Made by a program: the position numbers and the translations under genes. The notes beneath the pieces are model-generated. The model saw only the letters and a program-made list of their open reading frames with translations, had not been told where the DNA came from and made no database searches. From assembly GCA_019916065.1 (NCBI GenBank), contig CM034236.1, positions 56,324,690 through 56,388,689 on the forward strand: a stretch of DNA of 64,000 nt, read 5' to 3'. Below are positions 44,331 to 56,336 of this stretch, one piece after another (position 1 is the stretch's first letter; each line of letters begins with the position of its first letter). This DNA is from Vitellaria paradoxa (taxonomy: Eukaryota > Streptophyta > Magnoliopsida > Ericales > Sapotaceae).

Positions 44331-44990
44331 TTCTGAATCGTTGATTTTCCCCGATATAATAAATGATCCGTTTGATAAAATAAAAAATGCTAAAAAATTT
44401 AAAAATTTTTTAAAAATTATTCATTTTTTATTTCGTTATACGAATTACAAATTCATAAATTATTTTAAATTATTTTATTCTATCTTATTTTTTCCGCTCC
44501 AAATACCCAAAATAGCTTAAATTTTTGTAATTTTGAATATTTAAACGTCTGATTGAATTTGGGCTTTTCCAAAGTTTGGACAACCAACGGGGCGGTGATA
44601 GGTTGGATTGTTGTGGAGAAGAGACAATCCCGCCTGCTACGATCGCATTCCATTTTGTCGAATTTTATTACCAAGTCTCGCCAAGCGCAAGCCACGTGCA
44701 TGTGTTGTCATTCACCGCCTTTTTGCACGTGCCCCTCTCTCTCTTTCTCTCTGAGATAATCAATGAATGCCGCTATGGCTATGGATACATACATACATAC
44801 ATGTACCTGGACATATACTTCCCCCCCTCCTTTCCCTCTTTCCAAATTTCCCAATCCCTTGGTCCCCCTTACGTGCTTTCTTTCGGTCACTATCTTCTCT
44901 ACCGTTTAACAAAAGGAGTTATTTTTATTCTTCACCGTAAACCCCACGCACCGGCCACCACCTACCGATCTCGCACTTTCTCATTCAACG
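44331..44990 (+). promoter_or_regulatory. Probable promoter and 5' UTR exon of the E2 gene
   Basis: After an AT-rich MITE-like block (about 44341-44510), base composition becomes more balanced, with CT-rich tracts (44743-44757, 44820-44850). A good donor (CAACG|GTTAGT) at 44991 and an acceptor (TTTGGCAG) ending at 46210 would define a 1220-bp intron in the 5' UTR. This is a common arrangement in this E2 family, inferred here from splice signals only. Confidence 0.5.
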
Positions 44991-45551
44991 GTTAGTTTTC
45001 TTCCCGATTTTTTATTATCTTGTTCGAATCTTTATGTATCGGATGGTTTTTGGAGGCAATTGTGAAGCAATAGATGAGATTTTCAATCGCCTCCAGTACA
45101 ACCCATTTCACTGCGGTATTTTCGTTTGATTAATTTGTATGTTAATCGCGTGTTCAATGTGCGTCGGCATTCGCTCTGCACACACTTTCACTGTTTCTTG
45201 GTTTTATGGATATCTGCACGCACTTTCACTGTTTGTTGGTTTTATTGTATCCATTGTTCTTTTAATGCCTTGTCTCCTCTTGGGCTTGGGCGTGCTTTGC
45301 TTCTTTGGGATTTTTATTTGCTGATGATTGTTGTTTAATAAATTATTGGCCCGAATGAATGTTAATTGCTAATGGAAGAACTGTAGCCTTGATGAGCATC
45401 ATGATTCTGCAATGTATTCAAGGGTGTTGTTTAGATTTTGTTATTAGCTTGAATGCAAAGTTTTTACTTTAGTGAAGTAGTTAGAATTTTCTTATAGCAA
45501 CTTTAAATATAAAATCCTTTTGACTATTTTTATCCATGTCAATGTTCAATT

Positions 45552-45581
45552 CCCCCCCCCCCCCGGGGGGGGGGGCCCGGG
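45552..45581. repeat. C13-G11-CCCGGG palindromic homopolymer block
   Basis: An uninterrupted C-run turns directly into a G-run and then CCCGGG, inside the presumed 5' UTR intron of the E2 gene. It is wholly unlike the surrounding AT-rich DNA. It could be a true hairpin-prone repeat or an assembly error. Confidence 0.9.
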
Positions 45582-46250
45582 ATTCGCGAGTGTTATATTT
45601 TCAGTGATAGATAGTCTTCATTTTCGGGTTTCTTTAATATTTGTTAAGAGTTATTGCAAGGAGGACGAATGGAGAATCTTTTGTATTAGTGTGATGTGTT
45701 TCTGAGACATGTCCTACCGAAGTTAAGGCCATTTTTTTTTTTTAAAAGGTAAGTTAAGGCCATTTTGGTGTTTAGCGTTTGGGTTTTGGCCCCCAAGTGT
45801 GTGGGGGGCTGTTCTTTATATGTAATAATAGAAGAGTTATTTGAAACTGTAGGCACTTGTGCTGGAACGCTAGAATAGCTCTTTAAACTAGGGGGAAATA
45901 TTTTGAAAAAAGTGAAGAAAAATATGGTAGAATTTTGCACTTTGTTTAGAAAGGAAGAAGTGAGAAAGGAAAGCTACCTTCAAAAGATAATGCTCCTTCC
46001 CCCAAATATTTGGGTTTTAGGACTTGATTTTTTTTTTTTAATTTCGAGTGATTGTATACCGTCTTTTGATTTTACCATTGCGGATATCGGTTGTTCACTT
46101 GTTGTAATTTATTTTTCTTTTTATATGCCGTAATTATGTATCTTATGAACACTTTTGGAATCAAATTCTTCACAAGCTTAAATTCTTTTCTTTTGTTCTG
46201 AATTTGGCAGGTTGGTAAATACCAAAAAAATAAAAAAATAGATTAAGAAT

Positions 46251-49200
46251 ATGTCTTCTCCAAGCAAGAGGAGAGATATGGATGTCATGAAATTGTAAGG
46301 CTTTTGAGTAATGCATTGCTTCCGTTTTGGGCCTATGGCTTTTCGTTCCTCTTTATTCCTTGTACCATTCAGAATTATGTAGTTATTGATAATAGGTAAT
46401 GACGTAATGCTGGCTTCATATGGCAATGGATTTTCAGTTTGCCTTTCACATATTTTGGAACCTTTTTTTTCTAGATTTTCTTCCTGCAATCTCCTGCACG
46501 GAAATCAAGTTTGTGAGTTGTGACCTTTTAATGTTACTAATTATTTATTGTTTCCATGTCACAGGATGATGAGTGACTATGTTGTAGAGCCAATAAATGA
46601 TGGAATTAATGAATTCAATGTGGAGTTTCATGGTCCAAAAGAAAGTAATGTTTTTGCTGTGTCCATGCTATTAGCATTATTGAAATATGAGCTTAGCAAT
46701 TTTTCCCAAGCATGCATTCTCTCTCTCTCTCTCTCTCTCTCTTAACTGCTTTCAGTATGAATTGGTGTTTAGGTTTTCAGTTGTAGAACATGCTTTGTTA
46801 TTTATGCCTTTGCCATCTGATTCAAGTTAGATGCATGCGGGACAATTGCAAGTTTTAGGCCTCTCTCTGCGCTTCAGTCTTGGAGGCATTCAAAGGGAAT
46901 CAAAGGATTCCTCTCTTTCTAATAAAGTTGAGCTGGAAGGAGGCTTGTATTTAAAATTCCCATTATTAGTTATTAGCTGTTGATTGGCCTTTTGATTTGA
47001 GGACACCTTGTCTTCATTTTTTGCGAACTCAATTTACATGAATAAAGTTTTTGTTATTTATCAAAATAAATAAATAAATAAAATAAAGGATATGTTGTAA
47101 TGATTGTTAACCTTTTGCATTACCATTTGAGCTAATTTATGTAGATCACAATACAAGCTAAATCATAACTTTGGGTGTGTATGGCTAAGGTTATATACTG
47201 TTGGCTTTCAACACTTACAGATTTGCATTTTAAGGTATGTTTCTTAGCTTTGAAGGAATTGGAAGGTCAAAACTTTAATCCTTTTTTCCCCTTTGTTAAA
47301 TTTAACCATTGGGCGCCTTTTTCATTAATTCTAAACATGAGGTCAGTTTTCTTGTGCAAGACAAGTATTTTGAGCACTGTGATTTCTTTAAAGGGAGAAA
47401 CAATGTGGACGGTTATTGTCATTTAAAAGCTGCACGTGGATAGAGTTCGATTTTGAAAATATTTGCTTGCTAAGTTGAATTATTAATCCACCCAACCACC
47501 ATGAACACACACATGCGCCCTAATTTTTTCTCCTTCACCTCCCTTCTCAATAAAAAGTGAGTTAAAATGTTGTTTCCCTCTTAAGGCGTCTTTTACTGCC
47601 TTAATTACTTAGAATAATGGGGCAAAAAAATTTTGAGATTTTAGATGTGTTAGTTCGGTGGGAAGCCTTTATTACTTAATTGGGAAAATTTTGGCTCTTC
47701 AATTGAAGAAGGTGATGCCCTCATTAATTTCAGTCTCACAATGCTTTTGTTGGAGGGAGGCAGATTTTTGAGGTGGTAGTAGTGGCTAATGAAGTGGTGG
47801 ATTTAAGGTTAAAGATCAAAGTGTTAGGGATAACATCGAAAATGTTTATGATCACGTGAATTATGAATTCTTAGGTGTCATTTGGCCTTTTTTTTATATT
47901 TTATTTTCTATTTTTGTTTTCTATTTTCTATTTGAAGCTCAATTGTCATTTTACACTTTTGAAAATAAGGAAAACAGCTCAAATGCATTTGGTCACTTGT
48001 GTTTTCAAAATTTGTTTTAGAAAACAGAAAATGAGTTTACACATAAAATGAAAAATAACAAAAATCTGTTTGAGCGTTTTCAATTTAAAACAAGGAAAAT
48101 TTCAAAATAAGGAAAACTAAGTATTTTTTGTTTCCTTATTTTGAAAATTTTAAAACATAAAACAGAAAACAAAAAATAGAAAATAGAAAAATAAACCAAA
48201 TGTCACCTTAGTGTATTGTTGGAAGGAATGGGATTTTGAGGAGAAATGAGGGAAATGAATTTATTGGTTTGTTTTAGTATAAGATTTTCAAAGTTGAATA
48301 ATGGGTCTAGTGTTGGTTTTTTGTGTTCTGCAAGGGGTCTACATTAGGGCTCTTTTTCTGCCCCATTTGGTCATTGTGGTGACAGAAGTATTTAGAAGTT
48401 GGTGGGGAAAGTTATGATAAAAAATGAATATATCTTAAAAAAAGTTGAGATGGTATAAAAGAAATTGAAAGAAAGTTGTTTAAGATAGTTTGGTTATGTG
48501 TAATGTAGATTTAGAGATGCACCAATAAAAGGGGTATAGTAAACAAAAAGTAGACTTAAGATTTCATGGATTAAAATTACGAAGAAAGACCCAACTTCAT
48601 ATAACGTTACCAAAAACGAAACCAATGATAGAAAGAAATGGAGGAGGAATATGATTCATATAGACGACCCTAACCAATTTGAGACTAAAATTTTGTTGAG
48701 TTGAGTTAGTGGGAAAAAAATGGAGGGTGGTTTTATTGAAGGTTTTTCTTTGGGATGCAGAGCCGAAGGTTAAGGTGTCTTATTTATTGTTTGCTAATGA
48801 TTCCATAGTATTTTGCAGGGTGGATATTTTGCAATTAAGGCACCTGAGATGTGTATTGTTATGTTTTGAGGCAAATTCTGAATATTAATTTGGGATAATC
48901 TAAAATGATACTAGTTAGGGGTGCAAATAATTTGAATGAGCTTGCTGCAGTTTTGGGATGTCGTGTAAGCTCTTTACCATAGTCCTGTTTGTGTCTTCCA
49001 CTAGGGGCTCCAAACAAGGCGATTCATGTTTGGGGAGGCATGGTTGAAAGTTTTTAGAGGCTTTCAGGTTAGAAACAGAAGTATATGCTCAAAGGGGCAC
49101 TAGTAACTTTGATTAGGAGCTCTTTGTCTAGCTTGCCTACTTATTTTATGTAATTGAAAACTGTTCCGTTGTAAATAAGCTTGAGAAGCTACAAAAGGAT

Positions 49201-52200
49201 TTTTTATGATGTGGAGTAGGTGAAGTTTTTAAATATCATTTGATTCAATAGAGGACTATTTGCCTACTTGTTCAAGATGGTAGTATTGGTATTAGAAGTT
49301 TGAAGCTGTTTAAAGACACATTACTGGGGAAGTGGTTTTGGATGTATGCTTGTGAGAGGGAGAAATTATGGTGGAAGATTATATAATCCAAGTACGGGTC
49401 TAATTGGGGTGACTGAAACTCAATAAATACGTCTGCTTCCCACGGGTCGAGTTTGTGGAAAGGAATTTGTAAGCATTGGAATTGGTTTATAGAACATGTT
49501 TGTTGATAGGTTGGGAGTGAAGACTGTGATTAAATTTTGAATTTACCCATAGGTTTCTGAAGGTAGGTTAAGGGATCTTCTCCTTGATGTTTATGACTTT
49601 GCGGTTAATAAGAAAGCCTCAGTAGCTGATTTATTTTTCTTTATGCAGGCAGAACATTACATGGAATGTTAACTCATAAAGGAATTTATTTGAATGGGAA
49701 TTTGAGAGATTTGTATCTTCTATGTGTATGCTGTGTGCTGCTAAGGTTGGGGAGGGTGAAGATGAAGTGAAATGGGCTCTTTTGAAGTCAATTGTGTTCA
49801 AAGTGAAGTTGTATTATAATTTTTTAACTGGATGTAAGATATGCTTTGGAAGAAAATTTAGTGATCAATTGTGACTTCAAACGTGGCTTTCTGCAGTTAA
49901 GAAGGCAGGTGTTAGTGAATTGGTGGTGTCTTTGTAAACGGGATGGGGAATGCGTTCCCCACAATTTTTATTCATTGGTCTTGGTTGTAGGAATTGTGGA
50001 ATTTGCCCTTTTCAAGTTTTGGAGTGTACTGTGTATTCCCTAAGGATACTAAGAAGATGTTTGCTTCTTTGTGGGGCTATAAACTCTCTGCTCAAAAGAG
50101 GAAGGTTTGGCGAGTGGTTTCCTTTTGTTTAACTTGGCTCATTTGGAAGGAACGGAGTACCAGAACATTTCAAGGAAATGAGATGCCCTACATAGATTAA
50201 AAAATTTTCTATTGTCTATCTTGTATAGTTGTTATGGAGAAAGAGTGGTTGTTTGGGGGTGGGGGGTAATAGAGCCAAATTTGACTACTTTGTTTTTTTG
50301 ACCTTTGTTGAGAATATGATAGCATAGGATTAGGGTGGCATTTCATTTGTGTTGGTTAGCATTTCTTTAATGCCCTCTATTAATAATGTTAAATTTTTGT
50401 CAATAAAAAAATGTTTGATTCCCTCTTTAATGGATTTGAACCTGTGGAATCTTTTGAAGCCCTGTGCAGAAACAGCCTTAACCTCGTCTCTCTCTCTCTC
50501 TCACTTCCCTTCATGTGATATTGGTAGACCTTATTCCTTTGTCTTCATTGTTTGCCTAATTTGACGTAGACGCATCTTCGACTTGATTCTGTCGGCATTT
50601 CATAATACTTTCCTTTTCTTTTATTAAATGCAAGATTTTGTTTGGAATTGATATCTAGACTTTTAAGTTTGTTTAGAGAAATTTGCTTTTTTCATTACAT
50701 CTGAGCATGGCAGGTTAGAAGTATTGTTAAGCATTTCATTTCTGCTTATTGATATGGCTGGAAACTGCCAAATGGCTGGTGTCAGCCAGATGTTTTCGAC
50801 CTCAAGGAAGATAGTCAATATCAAAAATATGTTGTTTTGTGTCTCAGAAGATGATCAATTTTTTTCCTTTAATTTTTAACCATTTCTTTTATGATATTCT
50901 AAAATTTAGAGCCGGAAAGTGATTTCTTTTTTCCTTATTTCTCACACTTAATCAACAAGTTGCAAAAACTTGCCATGATAATGTTGTCAACTCCGACCTT
51001 TTATTTTCTTATTTATTTATTTTTCTGTTTTAGGTCTCTTACTAAAGGCCTCCTAGAAACTTTATTCTATTTTCAAGGCCCCTAAATAACCCATCGATTC
51101 TGCTTGCTAATTATTGTGTCTCACCGGATGTAGGCCTTTATGAAGGTGGCATCTGGAAAATCCGTGTTGAGCTGCCAGATGCTTACCCATACAAGTCTCC
51201 TTCCATTGGGTTTCTGAACAAGATATTTCACCCAAATGTTGATGAGCTGTAAGCCTTCTTGCTTAACAACCTTATATAGCTCTTCATGTCTTCCATCGCG
51301 ATTGGACCTGAAGTTATGGTCTGCTTACCATAGTTGGTTTCATACTAACTGAAATTCTTATGGTCAAATACAGGTCTGGTTCCGTATGCTTGGATGTAAT
51401 TAACCAAACATGGAGTCCAATGTTTGGTAATTCTCTACTGTTCTATGAATGAATACCAAATTAAAATCTACAGCTGTTTATTGCGCCTCTTGCCTTAACC
51501 TGAAATGTGCACACGTGAAGAAGCTCACCTAATGATTATTTACTTCAAACAGTGATTTAGGATTTATGGAAGAAAATTTTTCCATGTTCGTCACCGGCTG
51601 GCAGATGCATAAAATATAGTTCTCAGGACTGCTAGTGTTTTTCACCAGCTGGCAGATGCATAAAAAATGGTTCTTAGAATTGCTAGGGTTCCTTCACCAG
51701 TAGGCAGATGCATAAAATATGGCTTTTAGTTTTACTCATAAAAACATGTTTTTATGCATCAAGCATTGCTGTGACTGATTTGAATTAGGTCACATAAGGA
51801 TATGGGTATGGCTGAATGGAGGCTCAACTCCTGAAGTAGCATTTCATGGAATCTCCTCAAATTTAAACTTTTTACCTTTTATGATAGTTGGCTAAATGGA
51901 GAGTAAGGAGCCATAGGGAATGGGGTTGGAGGAGGAGGACAACCATTGGAACAAATTTATTGACCAATTAGAATTATCTCCCATGAGCTATAATTGCCTC
52001 AAAAAGGTTGAATGTACATACATTATTGGATCTTTTGTTTTCAAGTAACACAAATAGTTACAGGACAAATTACAATTCCGTAGCGTGAAATATGTTGCAA
52101 CAGAATCTCCAGATTAGAAGGTCAAGATTTTCAAGAGCCTAAGCAAGCTTTTTATTGAATTTGATTTCCATTATTTGTTGATTTTAAACAAAAATGCTGT

Positions 52201-52975
52201 ACTGCTTTCTCAACATATCATTTGATGTTGGGCCTGCTAGCTAGCCCTGGTCTTTTTCTCTTTAACCATGCCTATAGAAGGGGGTGCTTAGAAAGTTATT
52301 GGTGCAAACTGTTGGCATTAGTTATGCTTGTTGAATATACTTGACCTTCATCGTGGTCTTTCAACATCTTATAATGTCTATTCTGGCATGCAGATCTGCT
52401 CAATGTGTTTGAGGTTTTTCTTCCTCAGCTATTGCTATACCCCAATCCTTCAGATCCATTAAATGGTGATGCAGCGTCACTGATGATGAAGGATCAGAAG
52501 CAATATGAACAGAAAGTGAAAGGTGACTTATTTATTTATTTATTTTAACGTGCTGCTTGGCTCAACCACCAAAATATGCTGAGGGAGAGAATCTTGATTT
52601 ATCTATTTTGGTTGGTTTCCTTACAAGGAGACTTCCCTAAACATATTGCAGATTCACACTGCAAAATCTTAATTATGTATTCTGTGTCGTAGTTTTATTG
52701 TCATCATTATTTTATGATTCTTGAAAAGAAAGTAGGACACATTAAGCTTTAGGATTTGAATGTGTCCTTGGCTTTTGGGTGGAAATGATAGCATTGAGCT
52801 GTTGATGATTACAACTGGATATTTGACCCTCTACTTTATGACAGCAGAGTATTGTGAACGATATGCAAAGAAGGAGAATATCACAAGCACTCTGGCAGAA
52901 GAAAGTGATGAGGATGTCAGTGATGGACGAAGTGTGTCTAGCGAAGATGATGTTGCTGGAAATGCAGACCCTTAA
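46251..52975 (+). CDS. Ubiquitin-conjugating enzyme E2 (UBC4/5/6-like), 6 coding exons, 182 aa
   Basis: Accepts ubiquitin from E1 as a thioester and, with an E3 ligase, passes it to lysines of target proteins. Exons: 46251-46294, 46565-46644, 51134-51248, 51374-51426, 52394-52522, 52848-52975; all GT-AG and joining in frame. It starts [20 protein letters not shown], as in the plant UBC4/5/6 subgroup. HPN motif in [14 protein letters not shown], active-site Cys85, then [20 protein letters not shown]. The C-terminal tail after the core is acidic and Ser-rich ([18 protein letters not shown]), also typical of this subgroup. Intron 2 is 4489 bp and full of transposon debris. The last acceptor is a CAGCAG tandem acceptor. 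In the LINE-bearing intron the only coding-like frames belong to the LINE. Confidence 0.95.
47874..48207. mobile_element. PIF/Harbinger-like MITE (334 bp) in E2 intron 2
   Basis: Long terminal inverted repeats: GGTGTCATTTGGCC on the left and complement GGTGACATTTGGTT on the right, extended by TTTTCTATTTTTGTTTTC-like sequence on both sides. Flanked by TTA (47871-47873 and 48208-48210), the 3-bp target of Harbinger/Tourist elements. No coding sequence. Confidence 0.8.
48440..50200 (+). mobile_element. Two LINE relics in E2 intron 2
   Basis: Sense to the host gene. About 48440-48720 resembles the C-terminus of an RTE-type LINE: GGGI..FI.TTLTNL.. in one frame and [13 protein letters not shown] near its end. 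About 48720-50200 is an L1-type ORF2 C-terminal half: [15 protein letters not shown] (catalytic FADD changed to FAND) near 48775, then W-rich KLWWKII and [14 protein letters not shown] blocks, and a zinc-binding RVT-like segment near 49850-50190 ending [14 protein letters not shown]. Frameshifts and stops show that both are dead. The stretch on either side (46645-47870, 50200-51133) is otherwise unrecognised intron. Confidence 0.72.
51592..51745. repeat. Three tandem 51-52 bp units in E2 intron 4
   Basis: Units start at 51592, 51643 and 51695, each with CACC.GCTGGCAGATGCATAAAA or a close variant, followed by GGTTCT.AG...TGCTAG. Noncoding. Confidence 0.85.
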
Positions 52976-54380
52976 AAGGGTTGAATGGAACTGGAATTTA
53001 TTTTCCAAATTACCATATTTAAATCTTGATTTTGATTTTCTTTTTTTTTTTCTTTTCTTTTTTTTTACTAATATCTATGACATTATGATAATGGTTGTAA
53101 AATTATGGCAAGGGTGGATTAGTGGGTGGGTTAGATGCTGGATGCTAGAAGTTATCAGTTGGGTGTATCAAATCCCTAATTTATGCTGGCACATTTGGTT
53201 CAAAGAATATTATAAATGAAGATGCCATCTTTATTCACTCGTACTGTCCGTTGGATTATTTGAATTTGAATCCAAATGCTCTGATGATTGGTTTAAATAT
53301 ATTGTATGTTGAGTGGTTTCTTTGGCAAGCCCTTGTAGAAGGGTTTTGTGACAAATCAGAAAAGTTTTTTCAAGGTACATACATATCACTTTTCTCAAGT
53401 AAGCTTCACGAAAAATTTCAGAAATCCGTAGAGTTTGCAGGCTAACAGCTATGCAGGGCTTAAACCCTCGTTGAATTTGTTTATATTTCCTGGATCTGGC
53501 TTTTGATGTGCAATATTGGAGCCATGGCAGATCGTTTCATCAAGGTTTTTGCATGATAATAGGCAAGCGAGCACCTGAGATTTCAAGACGCACTTTGTCT
53601 TCCATATGCTGATTTCAGGTTCTGATTCACGTTTCTCCACGTGTTGGGTTTTTGTAACTCAATCATTTAGCTTCCAAACTTTTCTCAAATAGTGAGTGAC
53701 CTTGCGATTTGGCACGTTATAATAGTTTAGAAGTCACTGATGGTAACCGGGGGCGGATAGTGGATTGTTTATAATGAGTAAGTGCATCATATGCTGGACA
53801 GGCTTATCTGAGGTGTCATTTTCCTGTGTCTGAATCTTCAATGAGAGTGAGTGCTGGACAAGGGTTATCTGAGGTGTCATTTTCCCGTGTCTAAATCTTC
53901 AAAGAGGGTGATTTTTGATGATACCTTCACCTGAATTTTTATCCTATCTGATCTGATCAAATATGGCAAGATGATCTGCAATAAATATTCCATATAGATT
54001 CTGAGAGAGAGGTTTAAACGGTCAAGTTTCATGAATGTTGTATCAACTAGAAAAAGCATCATTTCCCTGGTATAGTCCAAGATTCTTGAACAATCTACTG
54101 TTACTAATTGCCGGCCCCCTTGTTCCAGGTATTAGTTTGATCTAAATGGCTTATTTGTTTAACTCTTTTAGGGCAATCAAAGTCACAACAAACCAAATAC
54201 CCCTTGTAAAGTCCGCCAAATGGCAATATAACTGACTTCAACCATTACTTCGGCATTGGCACCTCCTCCTTTCACAAGCCCATTCACTTAAACCAAATCA
54301 TCTCTTGAACTCCCATCTCCTCAAACCAGCCATATTGCTTGCATACATTTCCATCTGCATCAGTGCTTGTATCCTTTCAG
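52976..54380. other. Intergenic between E2 and receptor kinase
   Basis: Includes the E2 3' UTR and the kinase promoter. A two-copy repeat of about 60 bp lies at about 53791-53910 (TGCTGGACAGG or variant, then TTATCTGAGGTGTCATTTTCC). No TATA box was assigned with confidence. The in-frame stretch 54339-54380 has no ATG, so it is not coding. Confidence 0.5.
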
Positions 54381-56336
54381 ATGAATCGGATCCCTATCTG
54401 GGTAGTCTTCATTTTGTTCTTTCTCCCCATCCACACAGAAAGTTCTATTGACCAAGAAGTCAGGAACTCATTGTTCAATTTTTACATTAAACTCTCAAAC
54501 ACCAGTAGCCGACCTGATCCTGGTTGGGATTGGAATTTGAGCTCCGATCCGTGCTTGGATAACTGGAGGGGAGTAGTTTGTGATAATAGGAATTCATCCG
54601 TGAAGAGAATCAACCTTAGTCGATTAAATTTTACTGGAACTTTCGACCCAAGCACTCTTTGCAGTGAGCAATCTCTTGCTGAATCTCTCAACGTTATCCA
54701 TCTTGATGGGAACAGTCTACGTGGAGAGAATCTCGAAGGGATTGCAGATTGCAGACAACTCACTCATCTCTATATAGGTGGGAACCAGTTCTCTGGTACC
54801 CTTCCTGAGTCTCTTTCCAGGTTAAACAATCTGAAAGTACTCGATATATCAGGCAATAACTTCTCTGGTAGCTTGCCTGATTTGACACGTATATCAGGTT
54901 TGCAAGAGTTGTTTGCTCAAAACAATCAGCTCACTGGGCCTGTACCAAATTTTGAATTTTCAAACTTTGATCAATTCAATGTTTCCTTCAACAGCTTCAC
55001 TGGTCCCATTCCTGAAGGGGCGCGTGCTTTACCTGATAGCAGTTTCATTGGTAATCCTGAATTGTGCGGGGAACAGCTGCCAAAGCAGTGCTCATCCTCA
55101 GAACCTAATCCGAAAAAGAAGTCCAAGGACCCCAAAAAGTTTCTAATGTATGCAGGCTACCTCCTAGTAGGGTTGGTGGTTATCGTCTTCGTCGTTCTAA
55201 AGCTGTGTAAAAGAAAGAAGACGAAAGAAGGGATGGTTGATGCAGTTAACAAGGCATCCTCATTTGATGATAGCTCTTACAAACCAAGTATTATCCAATC
55301 AGTTGAGTATAAAGCAGGTCTGAGCAAATCAGAAGTTTCAGCTGAAAGTGGGATGGCTTCAGCATCACTGATAGTTCTTACGAGTCCAAAAGTGAATGGA
55401 CTGAAATTTGAGGATCTGCTCAAGGCTCCAGCAGAGTTGCTTGGGAGAGGAAAGCATGGTACTATCTATAAGGTCATATGCGAGCAGGGGGTTCCACTGA
55501 CTGTCAAAAGGATTAGGGACTGGGAAATTTCTTGCAACGATTTCAAGCAGAGGATGCGCAGGTTGGACCAAGTCAAGCATCCAAATGTATTGCCAGCCAT
55601 TGCCTTCTACTGTTCCAAATACGAGAAGCTTTTGGTCTACGAATATCAAGAAAATGGAAGTCTCTTCAAGCTTCTCCATGGTAATTTTACTAGGTTTATT
55701 TCCTCAATTTTGACAAAACATTTGCTGCTGAGCAGAATAATCACTATTTACTTTCCTTTCTGCATTTTAGGAACCGGGAAGGCTGGAGCCCTTGACTGGA
55801 GTAGCAGACTTGGTATTGCAGTTTCTGTAAGCCAGACCTTAGCTTTCATGCACCAAGAGCTTCACGAAGATGGGATTGCTCACGGGAACCTGAAATCCTC
55901 GAACATTCTGCTAAATAAGAACATGGAACCAATCATAAGTGAGTACGGTCTAATGATGATAGACAACGAAAATCAATCGATCCTTGCAGATTTTAATTGC
56001 CGGGAGGGTGGAGGAGCAAGCAGTGCCTTCAAAGCAGACATTTATGGTCTTGGTGTGATTCTTCTCGAGTTGCTAACCGGAAAGCCGGCTCAGAACGATG
56101 GTTTGGACTTGGCCAGTTGGGTTCTGGCTGTGGTTCGAGAAGAGTGGACTGTGGAAGTATTTGACAAGAGTCTAATTCAAGAGGGTGCAAGTGAAGAGAG
56201 GATGGTGAATTTGCTGCAGATTGCTGTAAAATGTGTTAATAGGTCTCCAGAGGCCAGGCCTAGCGTAAACCAAGTTGCTCTAATGATCAACACAATAAAA
56301 GAGGAGGAAGAGAGATCCACAGTTTCTGAACCATGA
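54381..56336 (+). CDS. LRR receptor-like kinase, probable pseudokinase (621 aa, 2 exons)
   Basis: Plasma-membrane receptor-like protein of the type annotated in plants as 'probable inactive receptor kinase'; ligand unknown. Exons 54381-55680 and 55771-56336, with a 90-bp GT-AG intron that also stays open if unspliced. The ATG at 54381 starts a signal peptide (MNRIPIWVVFILFFLPI). Then come an N-terminal cap with DPCLDNWRGVVC, about five LRRs (for example NLKVLDISGNNFSG and LQELFAQNNQLTG), a Lys/Ser-rich juxtamembrane region, a transmembrane helix (about 253-277, LLVGLVVIVFVVLKLC) and a kinase-like domain. Glycine loop GRGKHG (355-360) and Lys376 remain, but the HRD motif is HGN (471-473) and DFG is EYG (491-493), so the catalytic and metal-binding Asp residues are missing. 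It probably signals by scaffolding. It ends KEEEERSTVSEP. Confidence 0.93.
   Translation: MNRIPIWVVFILFFLPIHTESSIDQEVRNSLFNFYIKLSNTSSRPDPGWDWNLSSDPCLDNWRGVVCDNRNSSVKRINLSRLNFTGTFDPSTLCSEQSLAESLNVIHLDGNSLRGENLEGIADCRQLTHLYIGGNQFSGTLPESLSRLNNLKVLDISGNNFSGSLPDLTRISGLQELFAQNNQLTGPVPNFEFSNFDQFNVSFNSFTGPIPEGARALPDSSFIGNPELCGEQLPKQCSSSEPNPKKKSKDPKKFLMYAGYLLVGLVVIVFVVLKLCKRKKTKEGMVDAVNKASSFDDSSYKPSIIQSVEYKAGLSKSEVSAESGMASASLIVLTSPKVNGLKFEDLLKAPAELLGRGKHGTIYKVICEQGVPLTVKRIRDWEISCNDFKQRMRRLDQVKHPNVLPAIAFYCSKYEKLLVYEYQENGSLFKLLHGNFTRFISSILTKHLLLSRIITIYFPFCILGTGKAGALDWSSRLGIAVSVSQTLAFMHQELHEDGIAHGNLKSSNILLNKNMEPIISEYGLMMIDNENQSILADFNCREGGGASSAFKADIYGLGVILLELLTGKPAQNDGLDLASWVLAVVREEWTVEVFDKSLIQEGASEERMVNLLQIAVKCVNRSPEARPSVNQVALMINTIKEEEERSTVSEP

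Noticed and set aside
54339..54380. N-terminal extension of the receptor kinase
   Set aside because: It starts with TTG and precedes a good signal peptide that begins at the ATG at 54381.
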